A DNA stretch of 64,000 bases from Ferdinandcohnia sp036965045 (lineage in GTDB: Bacteria; Bacillota; Bacilli; Bacillales; Bacillaceae_L), in the NCBI RefSeq assembly GCF_036965045.1, contig NZ_JBALOV010000036.1:62001-126000 (forward strand). The letters run 5' to 3'. The position numbers and the translations under genes are program-made. The notes beneath the pieces are model-generated. The model had not been told where the DNA came from and ran no database searches. It saw only the letters and a program-made list of their open reading frames with translations. Every line of letters begins with the position of its first letter. Positions within the stretch are counted from its first letter, which is position 1. Shown one piece after another: positions 50,990-60,796 of the stretch.

Positions 50990-52267
50990 TTAACCAATAG
51001 GAATTGCGCTATAAGCTAAAGCCTTGTTTCCAATATCTTTTCGGTAAAATAGATTGGAGCACTGAATTTTTTCCGCTTCTTGGTAGACAAGGTTCTGTGC
51101 ATCTTCCAAGCTTTCACCGCTTGCAACAACGGTTAGAACTCTTCCGCCATTCGTCACAAATTGGCCATTGACCACATCTGTTCCAGCATGGAACACGGTG
51201 ACTTCTTCATCTAAGTGATTGAGCCCTTCAATGACTGCTCCTTTTTCATAGCTTTCAGGATAGCCTTTTGAGGCAAGGACGACACCAAGAGTTGCATGGT
51301 TTGACCACTCGAGGGTAATCTCTTTTTGATTAAGAAGCCCTTCGATGACTTCAATAAAATCAGACTCTAAACGTGGTAGAACTACCTGTGTTTCAGGGTC
51401 ACCAAAGCGAGCGTTGTATTCGATAACCTTTGGTCCATCCGGCGTTAAAATTAACCCTGCATACAGAATCCCTGTAAAACATCGTCCTTCTGTTTCCATT
51501 GCTTTAACGGTTGGGTTAACAATCGTTTCAACTGCTGTTTGCACTACTTCCTCCGAAATTTGCGGAACAGGAGAATAGGCGCCCATTCCTCCAGTGTTAG
51601 GACCTTCATCATTGTCAAATGCACGCTTATGGTCCTGTGATATGACCATTGGATAAGCTGTTTTTCCGTCCACAAAAGCCATTAAGGAGAACTCTTCCCC
51701 AGCAAGAAACTCTTCAATGACAACCTGAGCACTTGCTTCGCCAAATTTATTCGCTTCCAGCATCTCATACACACTTGATAGGGCTTCTTCTAAAGTAAGA
51801 GCAACTGTCACGCCTTTACCGGCAGCTAGGCCATCTGCTTTGATTACGATAGGTGCACCTTTTTTTAGGATGTATTGTTTGGCCGCTTCATAAGATGTAA
51901 ATGTTTCATATTCCGCAGTTGGGATATCGTATTTTTTCATAATTTCCTTCGCAAACGATTTGCTACCTTCCAGGAGGGCTGCTTCCTTTGTTGGTCCAAA
52001 AATAGCTAAGCCCTCTGCCTGAAATCGGTTTACGATCCCGTTGATTAATGGAACCTCAGGCCCCACAAGGGTTAGGCCGATTTGTTCTTTCTTTACAAAA
52101 TCAATTAGAGAGTCAAAATCATTTTCATCGATGTTGACTAAGGTTGCGATTGTCTGCATCCCCGGATTACCCGGTGCGGCATAAACTGTGTCTACTTTTG
52201 AACTTTGAGCAACCTTCCAGGCAAGTGTATGTTCACGGCCACCGCGACCGACAATTAGTACTTTCAT
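50990..52267 (-). CDS. purD: Phosphoribosylamine-glycine ligase
   Basis: Second step of purine synthesis: phosphoribosylamine + glycine + ATP to GAR. The protein has 425 residues, an ATP-grasp enzyme. The N-terminal MKVLIVGRGGREHTLAWK, the substrate loop PGNPGM and the ATP-grasp block KADGLAAGKGV are present, plus EYNARFGDPETQ. GAGGTG precedes the ATG. It is the last gene of the twelve-gene operon, 17 bases after purH. Confidence 0.97.
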   Translation of the reverse strand: MKVLIVGRGGREHTLAWKVAQSSKVDTVYAAPGNPGMQTIATLVNIDENDFDSLIDFVKKEQIGLTLVGPEVPLINGIVNRFQAEGLAIFGPTKEAALLEGSKSFAKEIMKKYDIPTAEYETFTSYEAAKQYILKKGAPIVIKADGLAAGKGVTVALTLEEALSSVYEMLEANKFGEASAQVVIEEFLAGEEFSLMAFVDGKTAYPMVISQDHKRAFDNDEGPNTGGMGAYSPVPQISEEVVQTAVETIVNPTVKAMETEGRCFTGILYAGLILTPDGPKVIEYNARFGDPETQVVLPRLESDFIEVIEGLLNQKEITLEWSNHATLGVVLASKGYPESYEKGAVIEGLNHLDEEVTVFHAGTDVVNGQFVTNGGRVLTVVASGESLEDAQNLVYQEAEKIQCSNLFYRKDIGNKALAYSAIPIG

Positions 52268-52284
52268 TTATTCACCTCATTACA

Positions 52285-53823
52285 TTAATGTTTAAAATGA
52301 CGTACTCCGGTAAAGACCATTGCGATTCCGTATTCGTCTGCTTTTTGAATGGACTCTTCGTCACGAATTGATCCACCTGGTTGGATGATGGCTGTAATGC
52401 CTGCTTTTGCTGCAGCCTCTACTGTGTCACCCATTGGGAAGAAGGCATCTGATGCAAGTGCTGAGCCTTTTGCTTTTTCACCGGCTTGATTAATCGCAAT
52501 ATTCGCCGAGCCGACTCGGTTCATTTGCCCTGCTCCAATTCCAATTGTCATATCGTCTTTTGCTAATACAATCGCATTTGATTTAACGTGTTTTACAACC
52601 TTCCAGCCAAGCTTTAAATCTGCCCATTCTTGTTCAGTTGGTTCGCGCTTGGTTGGAATCGAAATTGTTGCATCATCTAAGCTGTATTCATCTTCATCTT
52701 GCACGAGCAAACCACCATATACAGACACAAGCTTCTTCTCAATCTTCCCATCATCTGAAAAATCTACAGTGAGTAAACGTAAATTTTTCTTGGAAGAGAG
52801 AATCTCAAAAGCTTCCTCACTAAAGGATGGTGCAATAATAATTTCAAGGAAGATTTCACGCATTTTATGAGCAGTTTGTGCGTCAACTTCACGGTTAACG
52901 GCAATAATACCGCCAAAAATAGAGGTAGAATCCGCTTCAAATGCTTTTTGATACGCTTCCTCTATCGTATTTCCAACCCCAACACCACATGGGTTCATAT
53001 GCTTAACAGCAACTGCTGCTGGCTCATTGAATTCTTTAACGATTTGAAGAGCAGCATTCGCATCATTAATGTTATTGTAAGATAACTCTTTTCCGTGTAA
53101 TTGTGTAGCAGACGCAATCGAAACGTGCGAGCCCAGTGGCTTTTTATAAAATGCAGCCTTTTGATGTGGGTTCTCTCCATAACGGAGGTCTTGTTTCTTC
53201 TCATACGTCACCGTTAAGGTTTCTGGACTTTCCTCACCTGCAGCATTTGTTAAAAATTCAGCAATAACTGCATCATATGCAGCAGTATGACGGAATACCT
53301 TTGCCCCTAAACGAAGCTTTGTTTCAGGAGTGACCTCGCCTTTTTCAGTGATCTCTCCTAAAACGATATCGTAATCCTGCGGATCCACAACAACTGTTAC
53401 ATACTTGTGGTTTTTTGCTGCAGACCGAAGCATAGAAGGTCCACCAATATCGATATTTTCAATTGCATCTGCGAACTGTACGTCTGGCTTTGCAATTGTT
53501 TGTTGAAATGGGTATAGGTTAACAACAACTAGATCAATTGGGGTAATATGATGTTCTTGAAGCTGTTTTACATGTTCTTCATTTTCACGAACTGCAAGAA
53601 GTCCACCATGAATATTTGGATGAAGAGTCTTTACACGTCCATCCATGATTTCAGGGAAGCCTGTCACTTCTGAAATTCCGATTACAGATAGGCCTGCTTC
53701 CTCAAGAGTACGCTTTGTACCTCCTGTTGAAATAACCTCTACCCCATTTTCAATTAAGCCTTTTACGAAAGGAACAAGGCCTTGTTTATCTGAGACACTG
53801 ACAAGTGCACGTTTGATTGTCAC
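52285..53823 (-). CDS. purH: Bifunctional AICAR transformylase/IMP cyclohydrolase
   Basis: Last two steps of IMP synthesis. The protein has 512 residues. The N-terminal MGS-like cyclohydrolase domain (about 1-195) has STGGTKRTLEEAG and MDGRVKTLHPNIHGGLL; the transformylase domain has the catalytic Lys-His in VAVKHMNPCGVG. The start is GTG at 53823, with GGGAG 8 bases upstream. It follows purN by 12 bases. Confidence 0.97.
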   Translation of the reverse strand: MTIKRALVSVSDKQGLVPFVKGLIENGVEVISTGGTKRTLEEAGLSVIGISEVTGFPEIMDGRVKTLHPNIHGGLLAVRENEEHVKQLQEHHITPIDLVVVNLYPFQQTIAKPDVQFADAIENIDIGGPSMLRSAAKNHKYVTVVVDPQDYDIVLGEITEKGEVTPETKLRLGAKVFRHTAAYDAVIAEFLTNAAGEESPETLTVTYEKKQDLRYGENPHQKAAFYKKPLGSHVSIASATQLHGKELSYNNINDANAALQIVKEFNEPAAVAVKHMNPCGVGVGNTIEEAYQKAFEADSTSIFGGIIAVNREVDAQTAHKMREIFLEIIIAPSFSEEAFEILSSKKNLRLLTVDFSDDGKIEKKLVSVYGGLLVQDEDEYSLDDATISIPTKREPTEQEWADLKLGWKVVKHVKSNAIVLAKDDMTIGIGAGQMNRVGSANIAINQAGEKAKGSALASDAFFPMGDTVEAAAKAGITAIIQPGGSIRDEESIQKADEYGIAMVFTGVRHFKH

Positions 53824-53835
53824 GTTAATCGCTCC

Positions 53836-54420
53836 CTACTGTAGATTTCCAATCTTGGTTGTTACAAGTGAATGCAGGATTTGTGGATAAAATTCATGTT
53901 CGATTTGATGTACTTTGTCTTCGATGCTTTCTAACGTGTCCCCTGGTTCAATTACTAGTTCACGCTGCGCAATAATGGGACCCGTATCCATTCCCTCGTC
54001 CACATAATGAATCGTAACACCGGTCATATCTACACCTGCTCGATATGCTTGACCAATTGCATCCTTGCCAGGGAATGCAGGCAATAATGACGGATGGATG
54101 TTCACAATTTTATTTCGAAATGCCTTTAAAAGTGTATCACCAATCAATCTCATGTATCCAGCTAACACTATTAATTCTACATTTTTTGCACGCAGTAATT
54201 CCACAATTTCCGCTTCAAAAATAGATTTTTCCGGATACTCTTTTGGTGAAAAAACAAAGGTCTCCACCCATTCCTTTGAAGCCCGCTCAACTACCTTCGC
54301 ACCTGGCCTATCGCAAACCAGTAATTCGATTTCTGCCGCAAGTCTTCCTTCTTTAATCGAATCCACAATCGCTTGAAAATTTGTGCCGCTACCTGATGCA
54401 AAAACTGCTATTTTTTTCAT
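53836..54420 (-). CDS. purN: Phosphoribosylglycinamide formyltransferase (folate-dependent)
   Basis: Third step: formylates GAR with 10-formyl-THF. The protein has 194 residues. N-terminal KIAVFASGSGTNFQAI binds the substrate phosphate; the catalytic region NIHPSLLPAFPG with the later Asp in YVDEGMDTGPII is intact. It overlaps purM by 4 bases (ATGA). Confidence 0.97.
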   Translation of the reverse strand: MKKIAVFASGSGTNFQAIVDSIKEGRLAAEIELLVCDRPGAKVVERASKEWVETFVFSPKEYPEKSIFEAEIVELLRAKNVELIVLAGYMRLIGDTLLKAFRNKIVNIHPSLLPAFPGKDAIGQAYRAGVDMTGVTIHYVDEGMDTGPIIAQRELVIEPGDTLESIEDKVHQIEHEFYPQILHSLVTTKIGNLQ

Positions 54421-55457
54421 ACAAGTGCTCCTCCGCCAAAGGTTACACCGTTTCCTTCTTTTATACGTCCAATAATATATGTCTTTTCTCCTTGCCCTTC
54501 TAGAAGCCCGATTACATCATGTAGAACCGCTTCTTCAACAGCAAGAACCATCCCAATTCCCATATTAAAAATATTAAACATTTCTTTTCGGTCAAGGTTA
54601 CCCGTCTCTTGAAGAAGATCAAAAATTGGGGGTATTGGCCATGAACCATAATCAACTTCTGCCCCTAGTCCGTCTGGCAGCATCCGAGGAATGTTCTCGA
54701 TAAAGCCCCCACCTGTAATATGGGACATTCCCTTAATTTCAAATTTCTCCATCGCTTTAAGAAGGGATTTTACATAAATTTTAGTAGGCTGTAAAAGCTC
54801 CTCACCTAATGGACGACCAATTTCTCCATACGTTTTGGTAAGCTCTAACCCGCCATCCTCAAGCAACACTTTACGTACAAGTGAATAGCCATTGCTGTGA
54901 ATACCGCTAGAAGAAAGCCCAATTAGGACATCTCCAGGCTTGATCGAAGATCCAGTTACAAGCTTTGATTTCTCAGCAACACCAACTGAAAAACCAGCAA
55001 GGTCATATTCATCCTCACTATACATTCCTGGCATTTCAGCTGTCTCACCGCCAACTAACGCACAACCCGCTTGTTCGCAGCCGTCTGCAATTCCTTTTAC
55101 AATTTGTTCGATTTTTTCAGGCTCTGCTTTCCCACATGCGATATAATCCAAAAAGTATAACGGCTCAGCGCCTTGAACCACAATATCATTCACACACATC
55201 GCAACCGCATCAATACCGATTGTATCGTGCTTATCCATCATAAAAGCCAACATGAGCTTCGTTCCAACACCGTCTGTGCCCGAAACCAATACAGGCTCTT
55301 TCACATTAACCTTTGAAAGGTCAAACATGCCACCAAAGCTACCGAGTCCGCCCATTACTTCAGGACGAACTGTTTTTGCAACATGCTTTTTCATTCTTGA
55401 AACAGCCTCATAGCCTGCCTCAATGTCTACTCCTGCTTGTTTATAAGCATTTGCCAT
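54417..55457 (-). CDS. purM: Phosphoribosylformylglycinamidine cyclo-ligase
   Basis: Fifth step: ATP-dependent ring closure of FGAM to AIR. The protein has 346 residues. The N-terminal YKQAGVDIEAGYEAV, the VSGTDGVGTKL loop and the GGETAEMPGMY block are characteristic, with the C-terminal glycine-rich segment typical of the PurM superfamily. GAGGTG precedes the ATG. It lies between purF and purN. Confidence 0.97.
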   Translation of the reverse strand: MANAYKQAGVDIEAGYEAVSRMKKHVAKTVRPEVMGGLGSFGGMFDLSKVNVKEPVLVSGTDGVGTKLMLAFMMDKHDTIGIDAVAMCVNDIVVQGAEPLYFLDYIACGKAEPEKIEQIVKGIADGCEQAGCALVGGETAEMPGMYSEDEYDLAGFSVGVAEKSKLVTGSSIKPGDVLIGLSSSGIHSNGYSLVRKVLLEDGGLELTKTYGEIGRPLGEELLQPTKIYVKSLLKAMEKFEIKGMSHITGGGFIENIPRMLPDGLGAEVDYGSWPIPPIFDLLQETGNLDRKEMFNIFNMGIGMVLAVEEAVLHDVIGLLEGQGEKTYIIGRIKEGNGVTFGGGALV

Positions 55458-55481
55458 GTTCTAAAACACCTCGATCTTTTT

Positions 55482-56900
55482 TTAGCTGAATACTTTTTCA
55501 TGTGGCAATACCGTGTCAGGGAAGATTTCCGTCGGATATTTCCCTGTAAAACAAGCCATACATTGGCCACGTGTTTCCCCTTCAAACGGTCTTCCAATCG
55601 CTTTTACTAAGCCTTCCGAACTTAAAAACGTTAATGTATCCGCACCTATGATTTCACGAATTTCTTCTATCGAATGGGAAGAAGCAATTAATTCCTCATG
55701 TGTAGAGGTGTCAATTCCGTAAAAGCATGGATTCTTCATTGGCGGTGAACTAATGCAAACATGAACTTCAGTTGCACCCGCGTCACGAAGCATTTTTACA
55801 ATTCTTTTGCTTGTAGTCCCACGTACAATTGAATCATCCACCATCACTACACGTTTGCCTTCAACTACACCACGAACAGCCGAAAGCTTCATCTTTACCC
55901 CTTGTTCCCGCAGTGATTGGGAAGGCTTAATAAAAGTACGACCTACATATCGATTTTTAATGAGACCAAGCTCATACGGAATTCCTGATTGCTCAGCATA
56001 ACCGATGGCTGCTGAAATACTAGAATCAGGTACTCCTGTTATGACATCTGCTTCAATTGGAGCTTCAAGGGCAAGCTGTTTGCCTAGACTTTTACGAGCG
56101 GTATGAACATTGATCCCGTTAATATTGCTATCAGGACGAGAAAAATAAATATATTCCATGCTGCACATCGCACGATTTGTCATTAATGAAAAACGTTCAG
56201 AATGAATGCCTTCATCATTGATTACGAGTAATTCTCCCGGTTCCACATCTCTTTCAAAAGTTGCACCTACTATATCGAATGCACATGTCTCAGAAGCTAC
56301 TACCCAGGCATCACCAATTCTGCCAAGTGATAATGGACGAAGACCATTCGGGTCAAGAGCAACAATCATTTTCTTTTCGGTCATGATTAAAAATGCATAG
56401 GCCCCTTTTAACATCGTTAATGCATTTTTTACGCGGTCTTTGATTTTTGTATACCCGCTTTTTCTAGTTAAATGAGCGAGAACTTCTGTATCCGAAGAAG
56501 TTTGAAAAATGCTCCCTTGGTTTTCAAGCTGGTGCTTTAAATCATTTGCATTCACTAAGTTTCCATTATGAGCAATTGCAAGGCCACCTACTTGAGAATT
56601 AAAGAGGAGGGGCTGAACATTTTGGATGCCCCCACCCCCTGCTGTTGCATAACGAACATGCCCAATCGCCGCTTTTCCTTGTAGTTGTTCAAGTTGGCCA
56701 TTGCCAAACACTTCGTTCACAAGCCCCTCACCTTTTACAATGCGAAGCTTTTCACCATTACTAACAACGATGCCGGCACCCTCTTGTCCACGATGCTGTA
56801 AGCTGTGTAATCCATAATAAGTGATTTGGGCAGCATCTGGGTGGCCCCAAATACCGAACACACCACATTCCTCATTTAAGCCTTTGAGTTCAGCAAGCAT
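55482..56900 (-). CDS. purF: Amidophosphoribosyltransferase
   Basis: First committed step of purine synthesis: PRPP + glutamine to phosphoribosylamine. The protein has 472 residues from the ATG at 56900. The 11-residue propeptide before Cys12 (EECGVFG) is as in B. subtilis, and the cysteines for the [4Fe-4S] cluster (NRAMCSMEY, KNPCFYG, GQCMACF) are present. The PRPP loop is VVMVDDSIVRGTT. It overlaps purL by 25 bases; AAAGGGG precedes the ATG. Confidence 0.96.
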   Translation of the reverse strand: MLAELKGLNEECGVFGIWGHPDAAQITYYGLHSLQHRGQEGAGIVVSNGEKLRIVKGEGLVNEVFGNGQLEQLQGKAAIGHVRYATAGGGGIQNVQPLLFNSQVGGLAIAHNGNLVNANDLKHQLENQGSIFQTSSDTEVLAHLTRKSGYTKIKDRVKNALTMLKGAYAFLIMTEKKMIVALDPNGLRPLSLGRIGDAWVVASETCAFDIVGATFERDVEPGELLVINDEGIHSERFSLMTNRAMCSMEYIYFSRPDSNINGINVHTARKSLGKQLALEAPIEADVITGVPDSSISAAIGYAEQSGIPYELGLIKNRYVGRTFIKPSQSLREQGVKMKLSAVRGVVEGKRVVMVDDSIVRGTTSKRIVKMLRDAGATEVHVCISSPPMKNPCFYGIDTSTHEELIASSHSIEEIREIIGADTLTFLSSEGLVKAIGRPFEGETRGQCMACFTGKYPTEIFPDTVLPHEKVFS

Positions 56901-59104
56901 GGGATAGCCCCTTTCCATGTACGTCTTAGATTTTCAACAGGTAAATTGATTAGTTCGTTGCCTTCTTTATCTTCAACGATAAATGTTCCATCGCCTGTTA
57001 CTTCTCCGACTAGATTTGCTTTGACGAGCTGTTCAAATTTTTCTTTGTTTTCTTTTTTTACAGATACAATAAAACGAGACTGTGTTTCACTATATAATTC
57101 TGTTACTGCCTCGCCCTGAATTTGTACTTTCACTCCTAAGCCTTTTGTTCCGAACGACTTTTCAGCTAGAGCAACCGCAAAGCCTCCCTCAGCCACATCA
57201 TGTGCAGAAGCAATAACACCCGCGCGAATGGCCGTTAACACTTGTTTTTGTCTTCTTTTTTCAATCTCTAAATCTAGTTCGGGAACTGGACCAAAAATTT
57301 CACCATGGATTAATTTTTGAAGTTCACTGCCTGCGAATTCTTCCTTCGCTTCACCGATCACATAAACAAGGTCGCCTGCTTCTTTAAATTCCTGAGTCGT
57401 AATATGAGAAACATCTTCAATCAATCCAACCATCCCGATAACTGGCGTTGGATAAATAGCTTCTCCATTCGTTTCATTATTAAGAGACACGTTTCCACCA
57501 ATAACTGGTGTACTTAACACACGGCATGCCTCGCTAATTCCATCTGCAGCTTTTTCAATCTGCCAAAAAATTTCCGGATTATCTGGACTGCCAAAGTTTA
57601 AGTTATCTGTAATCGCAAGTGGTGTTCCACCAGAGCAAACAATATTTCGTGCTGCTTCACTAACCGCGATTTGTCCGCCTACCTCTGGGTCTAAATAGAG
57701 ATATCTAGAGTTACAGTCTGTTGTCATTGCTAGTGCTTTCCTTGTATCACGAATTCTTACGACTGCAGCATCTGAACCTGGCGCTACCACTGTATTTGTA
57801 CGAACCATATAATCGTATTGGTCATAGACCCATTCCTTACTTGCGATTGTAGGCTGCGCAAGTAAATCTTGAAGAGTTTGCCCTATATTTTCAAGCTTTG
57901 GTGCTTCAACCTTCATTTCCTTAAATTCGCGATAGTACTGCGGTTCACTAGAAGGCTTATAATAAACCGGTGCCTCTTCAGCTAAAGCATCAACTGGAAC
58001 ATCTGCAATAACCTCACCTTTGTGAATGAGACGAAGTTGCTTGTCATCCGTTACCTTTCCAATCGCTACAGCTTCAAGATCATATTTATTTACGATATCT
58101 TGAATTTCTTGCTCTCTTCCTTTTTCAACAACGATGAGCATACGCTCCTGTGATTCAGAAAGCATCATCTCATAGCCTGTCATTCCTGTTTCACGTTGTG
58201 GAACAAGGCCAAGATTCATTTCAATTCCTGAGCCAGCTTTACTAGCCATTTCTGCTGAAGAGCTTGTTAAGCCTGCTGCGCCCATATCCTGAATTCCAAC
58301 TAAAGCATCGGATTTTACAAGTTCTAAACAAGCTTCAAGCAATAATTTTTCCATAAAAGGATCGCCAACCTGTACAGCTGATCGTTTTTCATCAGATTCC
58401 TCAGAAAGCTCCTCAGATGAAAAAGTTGCACCGTGGATACCATCACGGCCCGTTTTAGCACCAATATACATGACGGTGTTGCCTACACCTTTTGCCTGAC
58501 CCTTTTGAATATCTTCGTGATCAATTAATCCCACACACATTGCGTTTACTAGTGGATTCCCTTCATAGGATTTTTCGAATTGAATTTCCCCACCAACAGT
58601 AGGAATTCCAATACAATTTCCATATCCAGCGATTCCTGCCACTACTTCTTCAAACAAGTATTTCACTCTTGGTGAAGTCAACTCACCAAATCGAAGAGAG
58701 TTTAATAGAGCAATCGGTCTTGCTCCCATTGAAAATACATCGCGGATAATTCCGCCCACACCTGTCGCTGCCCCTTGATATGGCTCAACTGCTGAAGGGT
58801 GGTTATGACTTTCAATTTTAAAAACAACTGCTTGGTTATCGCCAATATCAACGATTCCGGCACCTTCACCTGGCCCTTGGAGAACACGGTCACCAGTTGT
58901 TGGGAACTTACGTAACACTGGCTTTGAGTTTTTATAGCTACAATGCTCAGACCACATAACTGAGAACAACCCAGTCTCTGTGTAGTTTGGAAGTCTACCT
59001 AAAATCTTTTCGACTAACTCAAACTCCGAATCACTTAAACCCATTTCACTATATACTTTTTCTTCCTTAATTTGCTTCGGACTTGGTTCAAGAAGTAACG
59101 ACAT
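56876..59104 (-). CDS. purL: Phosphoribosylformylglycinamidine synthase subunit PurL (small type)
   Basis: Synthetase subunit of the fourth step (FGAR to FGAM), working with PurS and PurQ. The protein has 742 residues, the short Gram-positive form lacking the fused glutaminase domain. Blocks include MWSEHCSYKNSKPVLR, ESHNHPSAVEPYQGAATGVGG and MTTDCNSRYLYLDPE. GGAGG precedes the ATG, and it overlaps purQ by 17 bases, keeping subunit production coupled. Confidence 0.97.
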   Translation of the reverse strand: MSLLLEPSPKQIKEEKVYSEMGLSDSEFELVEKILGRLPNYTETGLFSVMWSEHCSYKNSKPVLRKFPTTGDRVLQGPGEGAGIVDIGDNQAVVFKIESHNHPSAVEPYQGAATGVGGIIRDVFSMGARPIALLNSLRFGELTSPRVKYLFEEVVAGIAGYGNCIGIPTVGGEIQFEKSYEGNPLVNAMCVGLIDHEDIQKGQAKGVGNTVMYIGAKTGRDGIHGATFSSEELSEESDEKRSAVQVGDPFMEKLLLEACLELVKSDALVGIQDMGAAGLTSSSAEMASKAGSGIEMNLGLVPQRETGMTGYEMMLSESQERMLIVVEKGREQEIQDIVNKYDLEAVAIGKVTDDKQLRLIHKGEVIADVPVDALAEEAPVYYKPSSEPQYYREFKEMKVEAPKLENIGQTLQDLLAQPTIASKEWVYDQYDYMVRTNTVVAPGSDAAVVRIRDTRKALAMTTDCNSRYLYLDPEVGGQIAVSEAARNIVCSGGTPLAITDNLNFGSPDNPEIFWQIEKAADGISEACRVLSTPVIGGNVSLNNETNGEAIYPTPVIGMVGLIEDVSHITTQEFKEAGDLVYVIGEAKEEFAGSELQKLIHGEIFGPVPELDLEIEKRRQKQVLTAIRAGVIASAHDVAEGGFAVALAEKSFGTKGLGVKVQIQGEAVTELYSETQSRFIVSVKKENKEKFEQLVKANLVGEVTGDGTFIVEDKEGNELINLPVENLRRTWKGAIPCLLNSKA

Positions 59105-59777
59105 TTGCTGCTAACCTCCAATTTTTCACAATTGATTGAAATAGCTTAATTCCATCTGCACTACCTAATAATTCCTCGACCGCTCTCTCTGGATGAGGCA
59201 TCATTCCGAGTACATTTCCACGTTCATTTGTAATACCTGCGATATCTGCAATACTTCCATTTGGATTTGTTCCGTGATAGGTGAATGCGATTTGATTGTT
59301 CGAACGTAATCTTGCAAGTGTTTGGTCATCACAATAATAGTTTCCCTCACCATGTGCAATCGGAACTGTTATAACCTCACCTGCTGCGTATTCAGAAGTA
59401 AAGATGGACGTATTGTTCTCTACACGAAGCTCCACTGGACGACACATAAATTTTAAGTTCTCATTACGACGCATCGCACCAGGTAATAGTCCTGCTTCTA
59501 ATAAAATCTGGAATCCGTTGCATACACCAAGAACTGGCTTTCCAGCCTCAGCAGCTTTTACAACCTCTTCCATCACATTTGAAAAACGAGCAAGTGCCCC
59601 AGTTCTTAGGTAATCTCCATAAGAGAATCCTCCAGGAAGCAAAATCCCATCAAACTTTTCTAAATTAGTTGCATGATGTGATACATACTCAACTTCTTCT
59701 CCAAGCGCATCCTTAATGGCATGATACATATCCACATCACAATTAGAGCCTGGAAACACGATTACGGCAAATTTCAC
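59088..59777 (-). CDS. purQ: Phosphoribosylformylglycinamidine synthase subunit PurQ
   Basis: Glutaminase subunit that supplies ammonia to PurL. The protein has 229 residues, class I amidotransferase fold. The nucleophile Cys lies in VLGVCNGFQIL, and the partner His and Glu in MMPHPERAVEELLG. Translation starts at GTG 59777, with GGAGG 10 bases upstream. It overlaps purS by 4 bases. Confidence 0.97.
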   Translation of the reverse strand: MKFAVIVFPGSNCDVDMYHAIKDALGEEVEYVSHHATNLEKFDGILLPGGFSYGDYLRTGALARFSNVMEEVVKAAEAGKPVLGVCNGFQILLEAGLLPGAMRRNENLKFMCRPVELRVENNTSIFTSEYAAGEVITVPIAHGEGNYYCDDQTLARLRSNNQIAFTYHGTNPNGSIADIAGITNERGNVLGMMPHPERAVEELLGSADGIKLFQSIVKNWRLAANVVTS

Positions 59778-60031
59778 TGTGTGACAACCTCCTCAACCTC
59801 ATAACGGTAGTCCTCAATTACCGTATTTGCTAAAAGCTTTTCACAAATTTCCTTAACCGTTTTGTCAAGGTCCTCTACTGATTTATCAATCATTAGTTCC
59901 ATATATTTTCCGATCCGAACATCCTTAACCACTTGATAATTCAATTGGTGTAAAGACCCCATCACAGCACTTCCTTGTGGATCTAAAACACTCTCACGTA
60001 ATGTTACATAAACCTTTACTTTATACATCAT
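59774..60031 (-). CDS. purS: Phosphoribosylformylglycinamidine synthase subunit PurS
   Basis: The protein has 85 residues; a small subunit that bridges PurL and PurQ. The N-terminal YKVKVYVTLRESVLDPQGSAV and the DVRIGKYMEL block are typical. Two adjacent ATG codons follow AGGAGG; the first overlaps the purC stop as ATGA. Confidence 0.96.
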   Translation of the reverse strand: MMYKVKVYVTLRESVLDPQGSAVMGSLHQLNYQVVKDVRIGKYMELMIDKSVEDLDKTVKEICEKLLANTVIEDYRYEVEEVVTQ

Positions 60032-60750
60032 GCAATTTTTCCTCCTAGTCGGTTTAAAATTTCCGTATAAGCAGCCGTTAAATTTCCCAGGTCTCTACGG
60101 AATACATCTTTATCAAATTTTTCATTTGTTTCAATATCCCAAAAACGGCAAGTATCAGGCGAAATTTCATCTGCTAGCAGTACCTCTCCGTCTTTCGTTA
60201 CGCCAAATTCAAGTTTAAAATCTACTAATCTGATTTGAATGTCTACAAAAAATGTGCGCAATACCTCATTGATTTTTAATGCCTGTTCTTTAAGCTCATG
60301 GACTTGGTCCTTTGTTGCAAGCTCTAGAACATGAATGTGATCCTCGTTCACAAGCGGATCGCCCAGGTCATCATTTTTATAGTAAAATTCAACAATGGGA
60401 TGGGCTAACTCTGTTCCTTCTTCGATTCCTATTCGGGTTGAAAAGCTACCTGCAACCACATTTCGGACGACAACCTCAAGCGGAATAATCGAAACATGCT
60501 TTACTAGTTGTTCGTTTTGCGATAGTTTACCAATGAAATGTGTTTTGATTCCAGCGATATGAAGCTTTGAAAATAACATGCTTGTAATCTCGTTATTCAG
60601 TCGGCCCTTACCCGCGATTTGTGCTTTCTTTTCCCCATTAAAAGCTGTGGCTTCATCCTTGTATTCCACTAATACGATCGATTCTTCGGCAGTTTGATAA
60701 AGTTTCTTAGCCTTTCCCTCATATAGCAACCTAAGCTTTTTCACGTCCAT
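60028..60750 (-). CDS. purC: SAICAR synthase
   Basis: Seventh-step ligase joining aspartate to CAIR. The protein has 240 residues. The N-terminal LLYEGKAKKLYQT, the SFSTRIG region after VVRNVVAG, and LVDFKLEFG...LADEISPDTCRFWD are conserved. GAGGGGG precedes the ATG. It lies 46 bases after purB. Confidence 0.97.
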   Translation of the reverse strand: MDVKKLRLLYEGKAKKLYQTAEESIVLVEYKDEATAFNGEKKAQIAGKGRLNNEITSMLFSKLHIAGIKTHFIGKLSQNEQLVKHVSIIPLEVVVRNVVAGSFSTRIGIEEGTELAHPIVEFYYKNDDLGDPLVNEDHIHVLELATKDQVHELKEQALKINEVLRTFFVDIQIRLVDFKLEFGVTKDGEVLLADEISPDTCRFWDIETNEKFDKDVFRRDLGNLTAAYTEILNRLGGKIA

Positions 60751-60796
60751 GCAGGACTCCCCCTCAACATTTCAGATTAGGTGAATGACCGTTATT